Part shown: positions 42,974 through 52,715 of the stretch, one piece after another | How positions within the stretch are numbered: position 1 is the first letter of the stretch | How the letters are laid out: every line of letters starts with the position of its first letter | NCBI GenBank assembly: GCA_031286585.1 | Contig: JAITUC010000054.1 | Span: forward strand, 1-64,000 | Direction of reading: 5' to 3' | DNA from: Delftia acidovorans | Lineage (GTDB): Bacteria; Pseudomonadota; Gammaproteobacteria; Burkholderiales; Burkholderiaceae_C | Length of the DNA: 64,000 nt | Translations under genes and position numbers: made by a program | Notes under the pieces: generated by a model | What the model was told of the DNA's origin: nothing | The model's database searches: none | The model's input: only the letters and a program-made list of their open reading frames with translations

Positions 42974-43777
42974 TCAGCCGAACAGCTTGGCCAGTGCCTC
43001 TCCCGGCTCCTTGGCGCGCATGAAGGCCTCGCCCACCAGGAAGCCGTGGATGCCGGCATCGCGCATGGCCTTGACGTCCTCGCGGCTGCCGATGCCCGAC
43101 TCGGTGACCAGCAGGCGGTCGGCCGGCACGTTCTTTTGCAGGTCCAGCGTGGTCTGGATGCTGACCTCGAAGCTGCGCAGGTTGCGGTTGTTGATGCCCA
43201 CCAGCGGCGTCTTGAGCCGCAGGGCGCGGTCCAGCTCGGCGCCGTCGTGGACCTCGACCAGCACGGCCATGTCCAGGCTGTGGGCGATCTGTTCCATCTC
43301 GGCCATCTGCGCATCGTCCAGGCAGGCGGCGATCAGCAGCACGCAGTCGGCGCCCATGGCCCGCGACTCGTAGATCTGGTAGGGATCGACCATGAAGTCC
43401 TTGCGCAGCACGGGCAGGTGGCAGCTGGCGCGCGCCTGCTTGAGATAGTCCACGCTGCCCTGGAAGAACTGCCTGTCGGTCAGCACCGAGAGGCAGGCGG
43501 CGCTGACGCCCTTGCCATCGCCCTCGGCATAGCTTTGCGCGATGTCGGCGGGGATGAAGTCCTCGCGGATCACGCCCTTGCTGGGGCTGGCCTTCTTGAT
43601 CTCGGCGATCACGCCGGCCTGGCCGGCGGCGATCCTGGCGCGCAGCGCGCCCACGAAGTCGCGCGTGAGCACGCGGCTTTCGGCGTCGCGGCGCATGTCC
43701 GCGAAGGGCATGCGCTTCTGGGCGGCCGCCACTTCCTGCACTTTCACGTCGCAGATTTGCTTGAGGATGTCGGACAC
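42974..43777 (-). CDS. trpC: Indole-3-glycerol phosphate synthase
   Basis: TrpC closes the indole ring from CdRP in tryptophan synthesis. The 267-residue TIM barrel has IAEIKKASPSKG with the catalytic lysine, LRKDFMVDPYQ, and VTESGIGSREDV at the phosphate site. I prefer the GTG at 43777, which has AAGGAAA at the right distance and gives the usual MSDILKQI start. An ATG at 43801 adds 8 residues but lacks a ribosome site. The protein is monofunctional, with no PRAI domain. Confidence 0.96.
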   Translation of the reverse strand: MSDILKQICDVKVQEVAAAQKRMPFADMRRDAESRVLTRDFVGALRARIAAGQAGVIAEIKKASPSKGVIREDFIPADIAQSYAEGDGKGVSAACLSVLTDRQFFQGSVDYLKQARASCHLPVLRKDFMVDPYQIYESRAMGADCVLLIAACLDDAQMAEMEQIAHSLDMAVLVEVHDGAELDRALRLKTPLVGINNRNLRSFEVSIQTTLDLQKNVPADRLLVTESGIGSREDVKAMRDAGIHGFLVGEAFMRAKEPGEALAKLFG

Positions 43778-43827
43778 GTTGCTTTCCTTGGTTTCTTGCA
43801 TTCGGTGGTCGATGGGGGCTGCGCGGC

Positions 43828-44862
43828 TCAGGCCGTCAGCCGGGCCGTGTAGGCCACGAGTTCGTTGAGCTTGGCCAGGGCCGCGCCGCTGTCCAGCGCC
43901 GCCTGGGCGCGGGCCATGCCGTCCTCGATGCTGGAGGCCACGTTGGCCGCATACAGGGCGGCACCCGCGTTCAGGCAGACGATGTCGCGCGCGGAACTCT
44001 TCTCGCCATGGAGCACGCCCAGCAGCATGGCCTTGGACTCCTCGGGATTGTCCACCTTGAAGGCGCGCGTGCCCACCATGCGCAGGCCGAAGTCCTCGGG
44101 GTGGATCTCGTACTCGCGCACCACGCCGTCCTTGAGCTCGCCCACCAGGGTGCCAGCGCCCAGGCTGATCTCGTCCAGGCCGTCGCGGCCATAGACCACG
44201 ATGGCGTGCTCGGCGCCCAGGCGCTGCAGCGCGCGCACCTGGATGCCGACCAGGTCCTCGTGGAACACGCCCATGAGGATGTTGGGCGCGCTGGCCGGAT
44301 TGGTCAGCGGGCCCAGGATGTTGAAGATGGTGCGCACGCCCAGCTCCTTGCGCACGGGCGCCACGTTCTTCATGGCCGGGTGGTGGTTGGGCGCGAACAT
44401 GAAGCCGATGCCCACGTCGGCGATGCTGCGCGCGATCTGCTCGGGGCTGAGCTGGATGTTGACGCCCAGCGCCTCCATGGCGTCGGCGCTGCCGCTCTTG
44501 CTGCTGACGCTGCGCCCGCCGTGCTTGCTGACCTTGCCGCCCGCCGCCGCGATCACGAAGATGGAGCAGGTGGAGATGTTGAAGGTGTTGGCGCCGTCGC
44601 CGCCCGTGCCCACGATGTCCACCAGGTGGCGCTTGTCCTCCACATGGACCTTGTTGGAGAACTCGCGCATGACCTCGGCCGCGGCCGTGATCTCGCCGAT
44701 GGTCTCCTTCTTCACGCGCAGGCCGGTGACGATGGCGGCCGTCATCACGGGCGACAGTTCGCCGCGCATGATCAGGCGCATCAGGTGCAGCATCTCGTCG
44801 TGGAAGATTTCGCGGTGCTCGATGGTGCGCTGCAGCGCTTCCTGGGGGGTGATCTGGGTCAT
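43828..44862 (-). CDS. trpD: Anthranilate phosphoribosyltransferase
   Basis: TrpD adds the phosphoribosyl group to anthranilate. The 344-residue protein has the PRPP-binding GTGGDG motif (about 83-88), KHGGRSVSSKSGSADAMEALG, and NPASAPNILMGVFH. Length and motifs are normal. ATG at 44862 follows CGAGACACC with a modest ribosome site. It lies 29 bases after trpG and 50 before trpC. Confidence 0.97.
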   Translation of the reverse strand: MTQITPQEALQRTIEHREIFHDEMLHLMRLIMRGELSPVMTAAIVTGLRVKKETIGEITAAAEVMREFSNKVHVEDKRHLVDIVGTGGDGANTFNISTCSIFVIAAAGGKVSKHGGRSVSSKSGSADAMEALGVNIQLSPEQIARSIADVGIGFMFAPNHHPAMKNVAPVRKELGVRTIFNILGPLTNPASAPNILMGVFHEDLVGIQVRALQRLGAEHAIVVYGRDGLDEISLGAGTLVGELKDGVVREYEIHPEDFGLRMVGTRAFKVDNPEESKAMLLGVLHGEKSSARDIVCLNAGAALYAANVASSIEDGMARAQAALDSGAALAKLNELVAYTARLTA

Positions 44863-44891
44863 TGCGGTGTCTCGTTTGGGTGCCGGCCTGC

Positions 44892-45479
44892 TCAGGCCTT
44901 CTGTTCCAGGAAATTCTTCAGCATGGCGTGGCCATGCTCGGTGAGGATGCTCTCGGGGTGGAATTGCACGCCCTCGATGGCCAGGCTGGTGTGGCGCACG
45001 CCCTGGATCTCGCCGTCCTCGCTGGTGGCCGTGATCTCCAGGCATTCGGGCAGGCTGGAGCGCGCAATGGCCAGCGAGTGGTAGCGGTTGACCGTGAACT
45101 GCTCGGGCAGGTCGGCGAACACGCCCTTGCGGTCGGTGGTGATGACGCTGGTCTTGCCATGCATCTGCTGGCCCGCGCGCACGATGTCGCCGCCGAAGGC
45201 CGCGCCGATGCTCTGGTGGCCCAGGCACACGCCCAAGATGGGCAGGCGGCCTGCAAAGTGCCGGATGGCCGCCACGGAAATGCCGGCCTCGGCCGGCGAG
45301 CAGGGGCCGGGCGAGATCACCAGGCGGTCGATCTTCTCGCGCTCGACCAGGGCGATCACCTCGTCCAGCGTGGCCTCGTCATTGCGCACCACGGTGACAT
45401 CGGCACCCAGCTCGCCGAAGTACTGGACGATGTTGTAGGTGAAGCTGTCGTAGTTGTCGATCATCAGCAGTCTGGTCAT
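44892..45479 (-). CDS. trpG: Anthranilate synthase glutamine amidotransferase component
   Basis: The 195-residue class I amidotransferase has the catalytic triad C85 (GVCLGHQ), H174 and E176 (QFHPES). It supplies ammonia to TrpE and in many bacteria also to PabB. trpE is not immediately upstream; instead about 400 bases without a clear long gene precede it, then the TelA operon. ATG at 45479 follows CCAGGAG. Confidence 0.96.
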   Translation of the reverse strand: MTRLLMIDNYDSFTYNIVQYFGELGADVTVVRNDEATLDEVIALVEREKIDRLVISPGPCSPAEAGISVAAIRHFAGRLPILGVCLGHQSIGAAFGGDIVRAGQQMHGKTSVITTDRKGVFADLPEQFTVNRYHSLAIARSSLPECLEITATSEDGEIQGVRHTSLAIEGVQFHPESILTEHGHAMLKNFLEQKA

Positions 45480-45494
45480 ACCGGCTCCTGGGTC

Positions 45495-45593
45495 TCAAAG
45501 GGAAAAACGGCTGGCGCGGGCATGCCGCAGCGAAGGCTGGCGCGGGCATGCGCGCAATGCGGCCTGGGTCTGGAAGGGGGAATCTGAGGGCAT
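45495..45593 (-). CDS. Possible 32-residue upstream ORF before trpG
   Basis: The ATG at 45593 has AGGAGA (45602-45607 on the minus strand) at a good 8-base spacing. The ORF runs 32 codons to a TGA that ends 15 bases before the trpG ATG. The peptide is MPSDSPFQTQAALRACPRQP and 12 more residues. It has no Trp codon, so it is not a classic attenuator peptide. It could couple ribosomes to trpG or be chance. Confidence 0.35.
   Translation of the reverse strand: MPSDSPFQTQAALRACPRQPSLRHARASRFSL
45509..45551. repeat. 17-bp direct repeat pair upstream of trpG
   Basis: GGCTGGCGCGGGCATGC occurs at 45509-45525 and 45535-45551, offset by 26 bases. It lies within the possible upstream ORF but out of phase with it. 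It could be a duplication or a binding site. Confidence 0.6.
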
Positions 45594-45877
45594 CTGGGCA
45601 ATCTCCTGGGTTCTGGGAGCCGCCGTGCCGGGTAGCCATCTGCTGGGTGAGCCTTGCTGCCGTCACGGCGGCAAGGCGCGGTACGCAACCGCAACGACGT
45701 GCCGCTTCCTTATTGGAAGCGCCACCACTGTGCAACGATGATCGAAACGGGCGTACCGTTCATGGCTGTCTTGGATCGAGAGTTCAGGTGTCTGGAAGAC
45801 GGGAATGCAGCAGGCTGCATGGCGGAGCATGCTAACACAGGGTCCGCGCAGCGTGGCGGGACGACCCTGCGAGCGCC

Positions 45878-46501
45878 TCACTTCAGGAAATCCGGCTGGT
45901 CGAACTTCTGCTTCAAAAAGCGCCCGTTGGCCAGCAGCGCCTGCGCATCGCTGGCCGCTACATGGGCCACCACCTGCTGCATCTGCCCGGCCAGCAGCGC
46001 CAGCTGCTCGGTCAGCAGCTGCCTGGGCGTCTTGCCGTCCTGCACGGGCTGGGTGACACGGAACAGCGGCGGCAGCGCCGCATAGTGCGACAGCGTGGCG
46101 GGCAGGTACTGCAGCACCGTCTCGCGCACGGTGAACAGGCCGTCGTTGAAGACCGGGCCCGCGTCGGCCAGCGAGGGCAGCACCTCGTGCACCGAGCCGC
46201 GCACGCTGTCCAGGTGCTTTTGCATCTCGGGCGTGAGCATCGGGCGGGCCTTTTGCACCAGCTCGTCGATGCGTTCGCGGATGTCCTCGGCGCTCCAGTG
46301 CTGCTGCAGCGCCCGCTCGAAGCTGGCGCCCGCGGGCTGCAGGGCCCAGCCCAGCATCAGGCCCGCGCCGTACAGGCCCAGCGTGATCCAGCCCCAGCCC
46401 GCACCGATCACGCCCGCGAACAGCAGCACCGGCCCCAGCAGGGCCAGCGCCAGGCCGGCAAGGTTGCCGTTGCCGTAGAAGAAAAGCTGCAGGCGGCGCA
46501 T
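45878..46501 (-). CDS. XpaC-like membrane protein, TelA partner
   Basis: The 207-residue protein has two hydrophobic helices near the N-terminus (about 13-33 and 37-53; LALALLGPVLLFAGVIGAGW and WITLGLYGAGLMLGWAL). A long helical cytoplasmic region follows, with DIRERIDELVQKARPMLTPEMQKHL. Proteins of this layout (XpaC, 5-bromo-4-chloroindolyl phosphate hydrolysis protein) are often encoded next to TelA. The assignment rests on layout and neighbour. It is the last gene of the operon, 28 bases after the vWA gene. ATG at 46501. Confidence 0.6.
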   Translation of the reverse strand: MRRLQLFFYGNGNLAGLALALLGPVLLFAGVIGAGWGWITLGLYGAGLMLGWALQPAGASFERALQQHWSAEDIRERIDELVQKARPMLTPEMQKHLDSVRGSVHEVLPSLADAGPVFNDGLFTVRETVLQYLPATLSHYAALPPLFRVTQPVQDGKTPRQLLTEQLALLAGQMQQVVAHVAASDAQALLANGRFLKQKFDQPDFLK

Positions 46502-46529
46502 CAGGCGGCTCCGATCGCTGGCGGCGCTG

Positions 46530-48140
46530 TCACTGGTAGCCCCGGATTTCCTTGAACACCAGCGGCAGCCCGCTCTTGCCGGTGTTGCGCGCATCGAAGG
46601 CGCGCCCGCCCGTCAGCTCGGCCAGGGCCTGCATTTCGCCGGACTGCGCCTCGCCAAAGATGATGGGAAAGACGCGCGCCAGCGGCGCGCCGCCGTCGCG
46701 CGCCATGCGCTGCTCGCGCTCGAACGCGGCGAAGTCGCGGCCGGCCGTGTTGGCGCCATCGGTCAGCAGCACGATGCTGACGAAGCGCTCGGGATCGGCC
46801 CACAGTTCCTGGCGGGCCTGCTGCTGGGCCAGCGTGAGCGCGTCGTAGATGGCCGTGCCGCCGTCGGCCACCAGGCTGTCGGCATAGGCCAGCACCTGGG
46901 CGCTTGCGGCCTTCAGGTCGCCCGCCGCGAACTGCACGCGCGCGGGCTGGCCGACCAGGCCCGAGAAAGGAATCAGCAGCACGCGTTCGCGCGCCTGGAA
47001 GGCGGCATAGCGCTGGCTGGCAGCCGATGCCTCGGCGCCAGACAGCAGCTTCAGCGCCTCCTTCATCTGCGCCAGCCGCTGGCCCTTCATGGAGCCGCTC
47101 ACATCCAGCACGAAGATGCTGGTGGCCGGGCGGCGCAGATCGCTCTGGTAGGCCGATAGCACGGCATCGATCACCTCCAGCCGGTTGGGAAAGCTCAGCT
47201 CCACCACGGGCGCCGTGGGCAGCGCCGGGCTGGCCTGCGCCTCGGGGCTGGCGGGGCGCAGCTGGGCCTGGCGCAGCGGCTGGCCCTGGAAGGCGGGGGC
47301 CTTGAACTGGGCGACCAGCCGGTCATAGTCCGCGCGCCGCGCAGCGTTGAGCAGCATCAGCGGATAGTCGGCCGAGATCACGCCGTCGCGCGGGTAGACC
47401 AGGGTGAGCCGGTCGGCGGCGGGCAGCTTCTCGTTCAGGCGCAGGATCACGGCCTCGTAGTTGACCAGCGCATCGACGGCGCCGGGCTCGCGCTCGAAGG
47501 CCTCGGCCAGCCAGCCGGAGCTGCCGGCGGTGAGCTTCTGGCCCGACAGGAAGTCCTTGAGCACCCTGGCATTGACCTCGCTGGCATCCAGGTCCTCGGT
47601 CTTGCCGGCCACGGCCGAGGCCACGGCGAACAGCGCGCTCATGCCGGTGTTGGAGCTGGCCGGATTGGTCATGCCGTAGCGCAGCCGGCCCTGGGCGGCG
47701 GCGCGTGCGATGTCGGCCCAGGTGGATGGTGCCTTGTCCCAGCCCAGCTTTTGCAGCACCGGGGCCTTCACGCCCAGGGCCACGCGCGAGTAGAAAAGCT
47801 TTTCGCGCGCCAGCGGCTTGTTGGCCAGCGCCAGCGCGGGATAGGCGCCGTTGGGCGGCAGGATGGCGTCGTACTGCTCGCCCGCATTGATGCGCTCGAC
47901 CATCTCCAGCGTGCCCGCATAGCTGAGCTTGAGCGGCACGCCCGCCGCCGTGGCGGCCTGCTCCAGCGCGGGCGCCACGTCCTTGAGCTCGGAGCCGGCC
48001 AGCACGGTGAAGATGCCCTGGGCACCGGCGGGCGCATCGGCCTTTGCGGCGGCCTGCGTCGCGGGTTCGGGCGACTTGCCGCAGCCAGCCAGGGACAGGC
48101 CAAGGCCCAGCAGCAGCAAGGCCGCCAGGCGCTGGAGCAT
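46530..48140 (-). CDS. Lipoprotein fusing a solute-binding domain to a von Willebrand factor A domain
   Basis: This 536-residue protein has a lipobox LAGC with C20 and so should be anchored to a membrane. Residues about 42-285 look like an extracellular solute-binding fold (IFTVLAGSELKDVAPALEQ, AILPPNGAYPALALANKPL, RYGMTNPASSNTGMSALFA). Residues about 340-530 are a vWA domain with a metal site DVSGSM (D346, S348, S350) and LLTDGANTAG. It may bind a ligand or protein partner with Mg2+. It lies 2 bases after telA. The fusion is the most unusual feature of the operon. Confidence 0.85.
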   Translation of the reverse strand: MLQRLAALLLLGLGLSLAGCGKSPEPATQAAAKADAPAGAQGIFTVLAGSELKDVAPALEQAATAAGVPLKLSYAGTLEMVERINAGEQYDAILPPNGAYPALALANKPLAREKLFYSRVALGVKAPVLQKLGWDKAPSTWADIARAAAQGRLRYGMTNPASSNTGMSALFAVASAVAGKTEDLDASEVNARVLKDFLSGQKLTAGSSGWLAEAFEREPGAVDALVNYEAVILRLNEKLPAADRLTLVYPRDGVISADYPLMLLNAARRADYDRLVAQFKAPAFQGQPLRQAQLRPASPEAQASPALPTAPVVELSFPNRLEVIDAVLSAYQSDLRRPATSIFVLDVSGSMKGQRLAQMKEALKLLSGAEASAASQRYAAFQARERVLLIPFSGLVGQPARVQFAAGDLKAASAQVLAYADSLVADGGTAIYDALTLAQQQARQELWADPERFVSIVLLTDGANTAGRDFAAFEREQRMARDGGAPLARVFPIIFGEAQSGEMQALAELTGGRAFDARNTGKSGLPLVFKEIRGYQ

Positions 48141-48142
48141 GC

Positions 48143-49387
<1,245 letters not shown>

Positions 49388-49409
49388 CGGTTGCTCCTGG
49401 CTCGTTCGG

Positions 49410-50522
49410 TCATTTGAAGCGCTGCTCCATGTCCACGATCATTCGCTCCAGCCACTCCTGGCTGGGCGGATCGATCACATCCACCAGCTGCGCGGGCACC
49501 TGCACGCCCTGCCCGGCCCAGCGCTCGGGCCCGTGCGTGTCGCCGCCGGTGCGAAAGCCGTATTCCTGCGCCAATGCGCGCAGTTGCGGATCGGATTCGA
49601 GCAGCTGGCCCACGCGCTCGCCCGCAGGCGTGTAGGGCACGAGCACATGCTTGGAATACAGCGTGGGCTGCGGGTAGAGCATCACCATCTCGCTGCTCCT
49701 GCGCTGCGGGTGGCGCAGCAGGAACTCCACCAGCTGCGATTCATAGGCCACCAGCAGCGGCGCCTTGCCCATGCCCAGGGCCAGGTAGTCCTCGAAGGGG
49801 CCGGCCGACGAGCTTTCCTGGAAGCCCTGGCGCAGGAACAGCGGCGCCACCTGGGGCAGCACGCGCTCCAGGTCGGCCGGGCTTTGCACCACCTGCTGGC
49901 CGTTGAGCACATAGCTGGCCAGCGCCAGGTACATGGCCGCGCTGTTGGAGCTGCGCACATCGGTGCTGGCGGGCAGCACGGCCTTGCCGGTGGCAAAGGC
50001 GCCGGAGGCCTTCAGGTCGCGCCAGCGCGTGCCCTTGCCGGCCATGGCCAGCAGGGCGGGAAGATCGGTCACGTAATAGAAGTCGCCCTGCTTTTGCGCG
50101 ATGCCGTTGGCGATCAGGATCTCGGCAATGGGCCGCCAGCTGGCGAACACGATAGGCGTGTAGAACGGCGTGTAGACCGTGCCGGCCCGGGCCGCCGCCT
50201 TGAGCTGGGCCGCAGCCGGCGCGCCCGAGGGAAAGCCGAAGTCGTACTGCCTGGGGTCGTAGCTGTTGGCAATGCTGCGCGAGCCGGCCTTTTGCACCGT
50301 CACCGTCACGCCGTGGCGCGCCAGCACGTCGCGCACGCGCTCGTCCTGGAAGAAGGCTTCCTTCTCGGAGCCGATCAGGCCGCGTGCCGTCACCGACTGC
50401 TGCTGCGCCCGCTGCGCCTGGCGGTCCTGCACCAGCTCCGTGCGCGAGTACCAGATACCGCCGCCCACGGCCGCCAGCAGCAGCGCCGCCAGCCCCGCCG
50501 CCAAAGCACGGCGCGCGTTCAT
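49410..50522 (-). CDS. Membrane-anchored or exported solute-binding-like protein, first gene of the TelA operon
   Basis: The 370-residue protein has one N-terminal hydrophobic helix (about 8-24), which may be a signal anchor. The body resembles a periplasmic binding protein (SEKEAFFQDERVRDVLARHG and FGFPSGAPAAAQLKAA, then DVRSSNSAAMYLALASYVLNG). The ligand is not known. It is separated by 22 bases from telA, and the vWA protein two genes later also has a binding-type domain, so the two may recognise related ligands. Confidence 0.75.
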   Translation of the reverse strand: MNARRALAAGLAALLLAAVGGGIWYSRTELVQDRQAQRAQQQSVTARGLIGSEKEAFFQDERVRDVLARHGVTVTVQKAGSRSIANSYDPRQYDFGFPSGAPAAAQLKAAARAGTVYTPFYTPIVFASWRPIAEILIANGIAQKQGDFYYVTDLPALLAMAGKGTRWRDLKASGAFATGKAVLPASTDVRSSNSAAMYLALASYVLNGQQVVQSPADLERVLPQVAPLFLRQGFQESSSAGPFEDYLALGMGKAPLLVAYESQLVEFLLRHPQRRSSEMVMLYPQPTLYSKHVLVPYTPAGERVGQLLESDPQLRALAQEYGFRTGGDTHGPERWAGQGVQVPAQLVDVIDPPSQEWLERMIVDMEQRFK

Positions 50523-50596
50523 TGAGAGGCTCCGCCCTGGATGACGGCAAGATGAAATTCGGTCATGAACGCGCGGGCCGTTGTCATGTTTTGTTC

Positions 50597-50622
50597 AAAA
50601 AAACTTCTTATACGGAAGTTTT
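50597..50622 (-). terminator. Inverted repeat with T tract between the 498-residue gene and the TelA operon
   Basis: AAAACTTC (50600-50607) and GAAGTTTT (50615-50622) form an 8-bp stem with a 7-base loop. On the minus strand a T7 run follows. It lies 40 bases after the stop at 50662. The stem is AT-rich, so the termination signal is weak; it could also overlap a promoter (TATAAG in the loop on that strand). Confidence 0.45.
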
Positions 50623-50661
50623 GTGACACAACGACGACACGCGGCCCGGACCGCGCCGCGA

Positions 50662-52158
50662 CTACCTCAGCGCGAGTTGCTCGGTGAAGCTGCGCCCGCC
50701 AGGCGTTTCGCGGTGCTGCTGGGTGCGGTGCTCCACCAGCTGGTCCCAGGTCTGCATCTGGCGCTCCTGCGTCTTGCGCTGCGCGCCGGTGACCTGCTTG
50801 CCGGCTGTCTCGATCAGCGTGGTGATGGTGCGGCTGTCCTGCACCTTGGTCAGGTCATAGTTGCCTGATTGCAAGTCCAGCATGCTGCGGTTGCGCGCCT
50901 TTTTGGACTCGGCGTTCAGGGACTCGGTCACCACCTGGGCGATCGACTCGCCCTCCATGCCGCGGGACTGCCGGGTGGTCTTCTGGCCCACCTGGTACTC
51001 GGCACGGCCGATTTCGGTCACGGCGCCGAATTCATTGGTGTTCTCGAAATCACCGCTGAAGCTGGCCTGGAAATCGGCCAGGCCGCTTTGCAGGGACTGC
51101 ACGGAACGCTCCAGCCCGGAGAGCGCGGCGATGGCGCCCGGCGCGGCCGGCGCCTGCGCCTTGTGCAGCTGGCTGAAGGCACTCTTGAACATGTCCACCA
51201 GCGCCGCATCGGCACGGCCGCGCTGCGCGGCGGCATCAAAGCGCTTCAGATGCTGGTCCAGCGCGGCTTGGCGCTGCGAAGCGCTGGCGCCCACGGGGAC
51301 ATCGGACTCCAGGTTGACGGCCAGCTCGCCCGCCGCGCCCTTCATCGCCACCGATCGGCCATCGGCGCCCACATGCAGGCTGAACGAGGACAGGGGCTGC
51401 GAAGGCTTGGGGTTCCTGATGTCCAGGTCCAGGCCGGACAGCACGCTGCGGTCGAAGTCCATCAGCTTGCCCAGTTCCAGCTGGGGCTTGCCGGGCTTTC
51501 CCAGGCCTTCCAGCGCTTCGTCCAGCCCATCGGCCAGCTGGGCAATGGCCGCGCTCTCGGCCTGGCTCAGTGTGCCGGAACTCTTGACCTCGACCCGCAG
51601 CCCGCTGCTGCTGCCCGCTTCGCTGCCGTCGTTCGTGGCAATCCGCAGCTCCACGGTCTGGCCCGATTGCGTGCGGATCTTCAGGCTCACGGTGGCCGCG
51701 CCCACGGACACATCGCTCAGCGCGGACTTGTCCAGGGCCTGCGCATCCGCGCTGCCTGCGACGGAGTCGGCCGCCGTGGGCGCCTGGTACTCCGCCACCG
51801 TCTGCTGGTAGTCCGACGGCGTGGCCGCAAAGCGCGACAGCAGGGCGCCGCCCAGGCCGCGCCAGCGGTCGGCCAGGCTGGCGGACGGGCCCAGGCCCAG
51901 GTTGCGCGCCATCAGCGTGCTGATGTCGTCCCTGTCTTGCGAGGCCCAGGCCCGGGTCAGCCTGAACTGGCCCAGCTCCAGGGGCTGCGGTTTGGCATAG
52001 ATGACGCTGGACCCTGTGGACTGGCCCAGCGTGACCTGCGTGCCCGGGTCGGCGGGTGCAGCAGTTGCCGTGGTCGCTGACGACCGCACGGACACCGCAG
52101 GCCGCATGCCCGCTGCGCTGGCGGCAAAGCTGGCGCCTGTGGATGAAATGCTGGTCAT
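50662..52158 (-). CDS. Uncharacterised 498-residue protein
   Basis: I do not recognise the family. The N-terminal 50 residues are Ser/Thr/Ala-rich without a hydrophobic core (MTSISSTGASFAASAAG), as in some flagellar or type III-exported proteins. The middle contains beta-type segments (VSLKIRTQSGQTVELRIATNDG), and the C-terminal 130 residues are helical with SLNAESKKARNRSMLDLQSGNYDL split over about 425-448. The start at ATG 52158 is supported by GAAGACCATC context; a longer ORF from 52239 is less likely. No secretion genes lie nearby. Confidence 0.6.
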   Translation of the reverse strand: MTSISSTGASFAASAAGMRPAVSVRSSATTATAAPADPGTQVTLGQSTGSSVIYAKPQPLELGQFRLTRAWASQDRDDISTLMARNLGLGPSASLADRWRGLGGALLSRFAATPSDYQQTVAEYQAPTAADSVAGSADAQALDKSALSDVSVGAATVSLKIRTQSGQTVELRIATNDGSEAGSSSGLRVEVKSSGTLSQAESAAIAQLADGLDEALEGLGKPGKPQLELGKLMDFDRSVLSGLDLDIRNPKPSQPLSSFSLHVGADGRSVAMKGAAGELAVNLESDVPVGASASQRQAALDQHLKRFDAAAQRGRADAALVDMFKSAFSQLHKAQAPAAPGAIAALSGLERSVQSLQSGLADFQASFSGDFENTNEFGAVTEIGRAEYQVGQKTTRQSRGMEGESIAQVVTESLNAESKKARNRSMLDLQSGNYDLTKVQDSRTITTLIETAGKQVTGAQRKTQERQMQTWDQLVEHRTQQHRETPGGRSFTEQLALR

Positions 52159-52533
52159 GGATTTGATGGTCTTCCTTCGGTCCTGTCCTGACTGAATGGC
52201 AACCCGGGCCTTTGCAGGCCGGGGATTTTCTCTGCTCATGGACCATCGGCAGATTTCCGGTTTTCTTTACCTCCTGTGCACCAATATGGTGTGAAAGCCG
52301 TGCATTCACGGAAAACCGGCCAATACAGGGAATCTTCGGCAGGTGTCGCAAAAGCGCCATTGTTCTGCCGGGCGGATCAACCGGCTGCAGGCCCCACCCT
52401 CCCATTGACAACGCTCTCTTTGACCTGAGTCAAGCCTATGGAGCGAACTGTATCGATATAACGAAACGGCATCGCCAAAAACGGTCGCTGCAGTGCAACA
52501 TAGATAGAATGAAAAAGACCAAGAGACGATATT

Positions 52534-52560
52534 TGCATGCAACCTTTTATTTTGCATGCA
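52534..52560. promoter_or_regulatory. Two TGCATGCA palindromes 19 bp apart
   Basis: TGCATGCA occurs at 52534-52541 and 52553-52560, each preceded by T (TTGCATGCA), about two helical turns apart. It may form a paired operator in the fabI upstream region. Confidence 0.45.
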
Positions 52561-52600
52561 TCAAAACAAGCTATCAAAGTCTTTGGAATCACAGGAAATA

Positions 52601-52628
52601 CAAACATTCGCCATGGCGAATATGTTTG
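52601..52628. promoter_or_regulatory. Large palindrome upstream of the FabI-type gene
   Basis: ATTCGCCATGGCGAAT (52606-52621) is a perfect 16-base palindrome. It is flanked by CAAAC (52601-52605) and, after two unpaired bases, GTTTG (52624-52628). It ends 87 bases before the fabI ATG. The size and symmetry suit a dimeric repressor site. Confidence 0.55.
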
Positions 52629-52715
52629 CAATGGGGCGCCATGGCCCGTGATTCCTGACGAAGCCGCCCCGGGTGGCCTGTTTCCCGGCAGACCTTCTGA
52701 TCTGGAGCATTCGAC

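Larger units (their letters stand above)
45480..45877. other. Intergenic region upstream of trpG
   Basis: These 398 bases contain the 32-codon ORF at 45495-45593 and a pair of 17-base direct repeats at 45509-45525 and 45535-45551. The rest (about 45610-45877) shows no gene I can support. A trp promoter is expected here, but no confident hexamers were identified, and no Trp-codon leader peptide is seen. Confidence 0.55.
52159..52715. other. Palindrome-rich, AT-richer intergenic region before fabI
   Basis: These 557 bases hold no supported gene. They contain a CACCA/TGGTG repeat at 52279-52291, inverted CCGGTTTTC / GAAAACCGG pieces about 45 bases apart (52257-52265 and 52311-52319), two TGCATGCA sites and a large palindrome at 52606-52621. 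The right half (52430-52640) is clearly AT-richer than the rest of the window. Promoters for both flanking genes should lie here. Confidence 0.6.
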
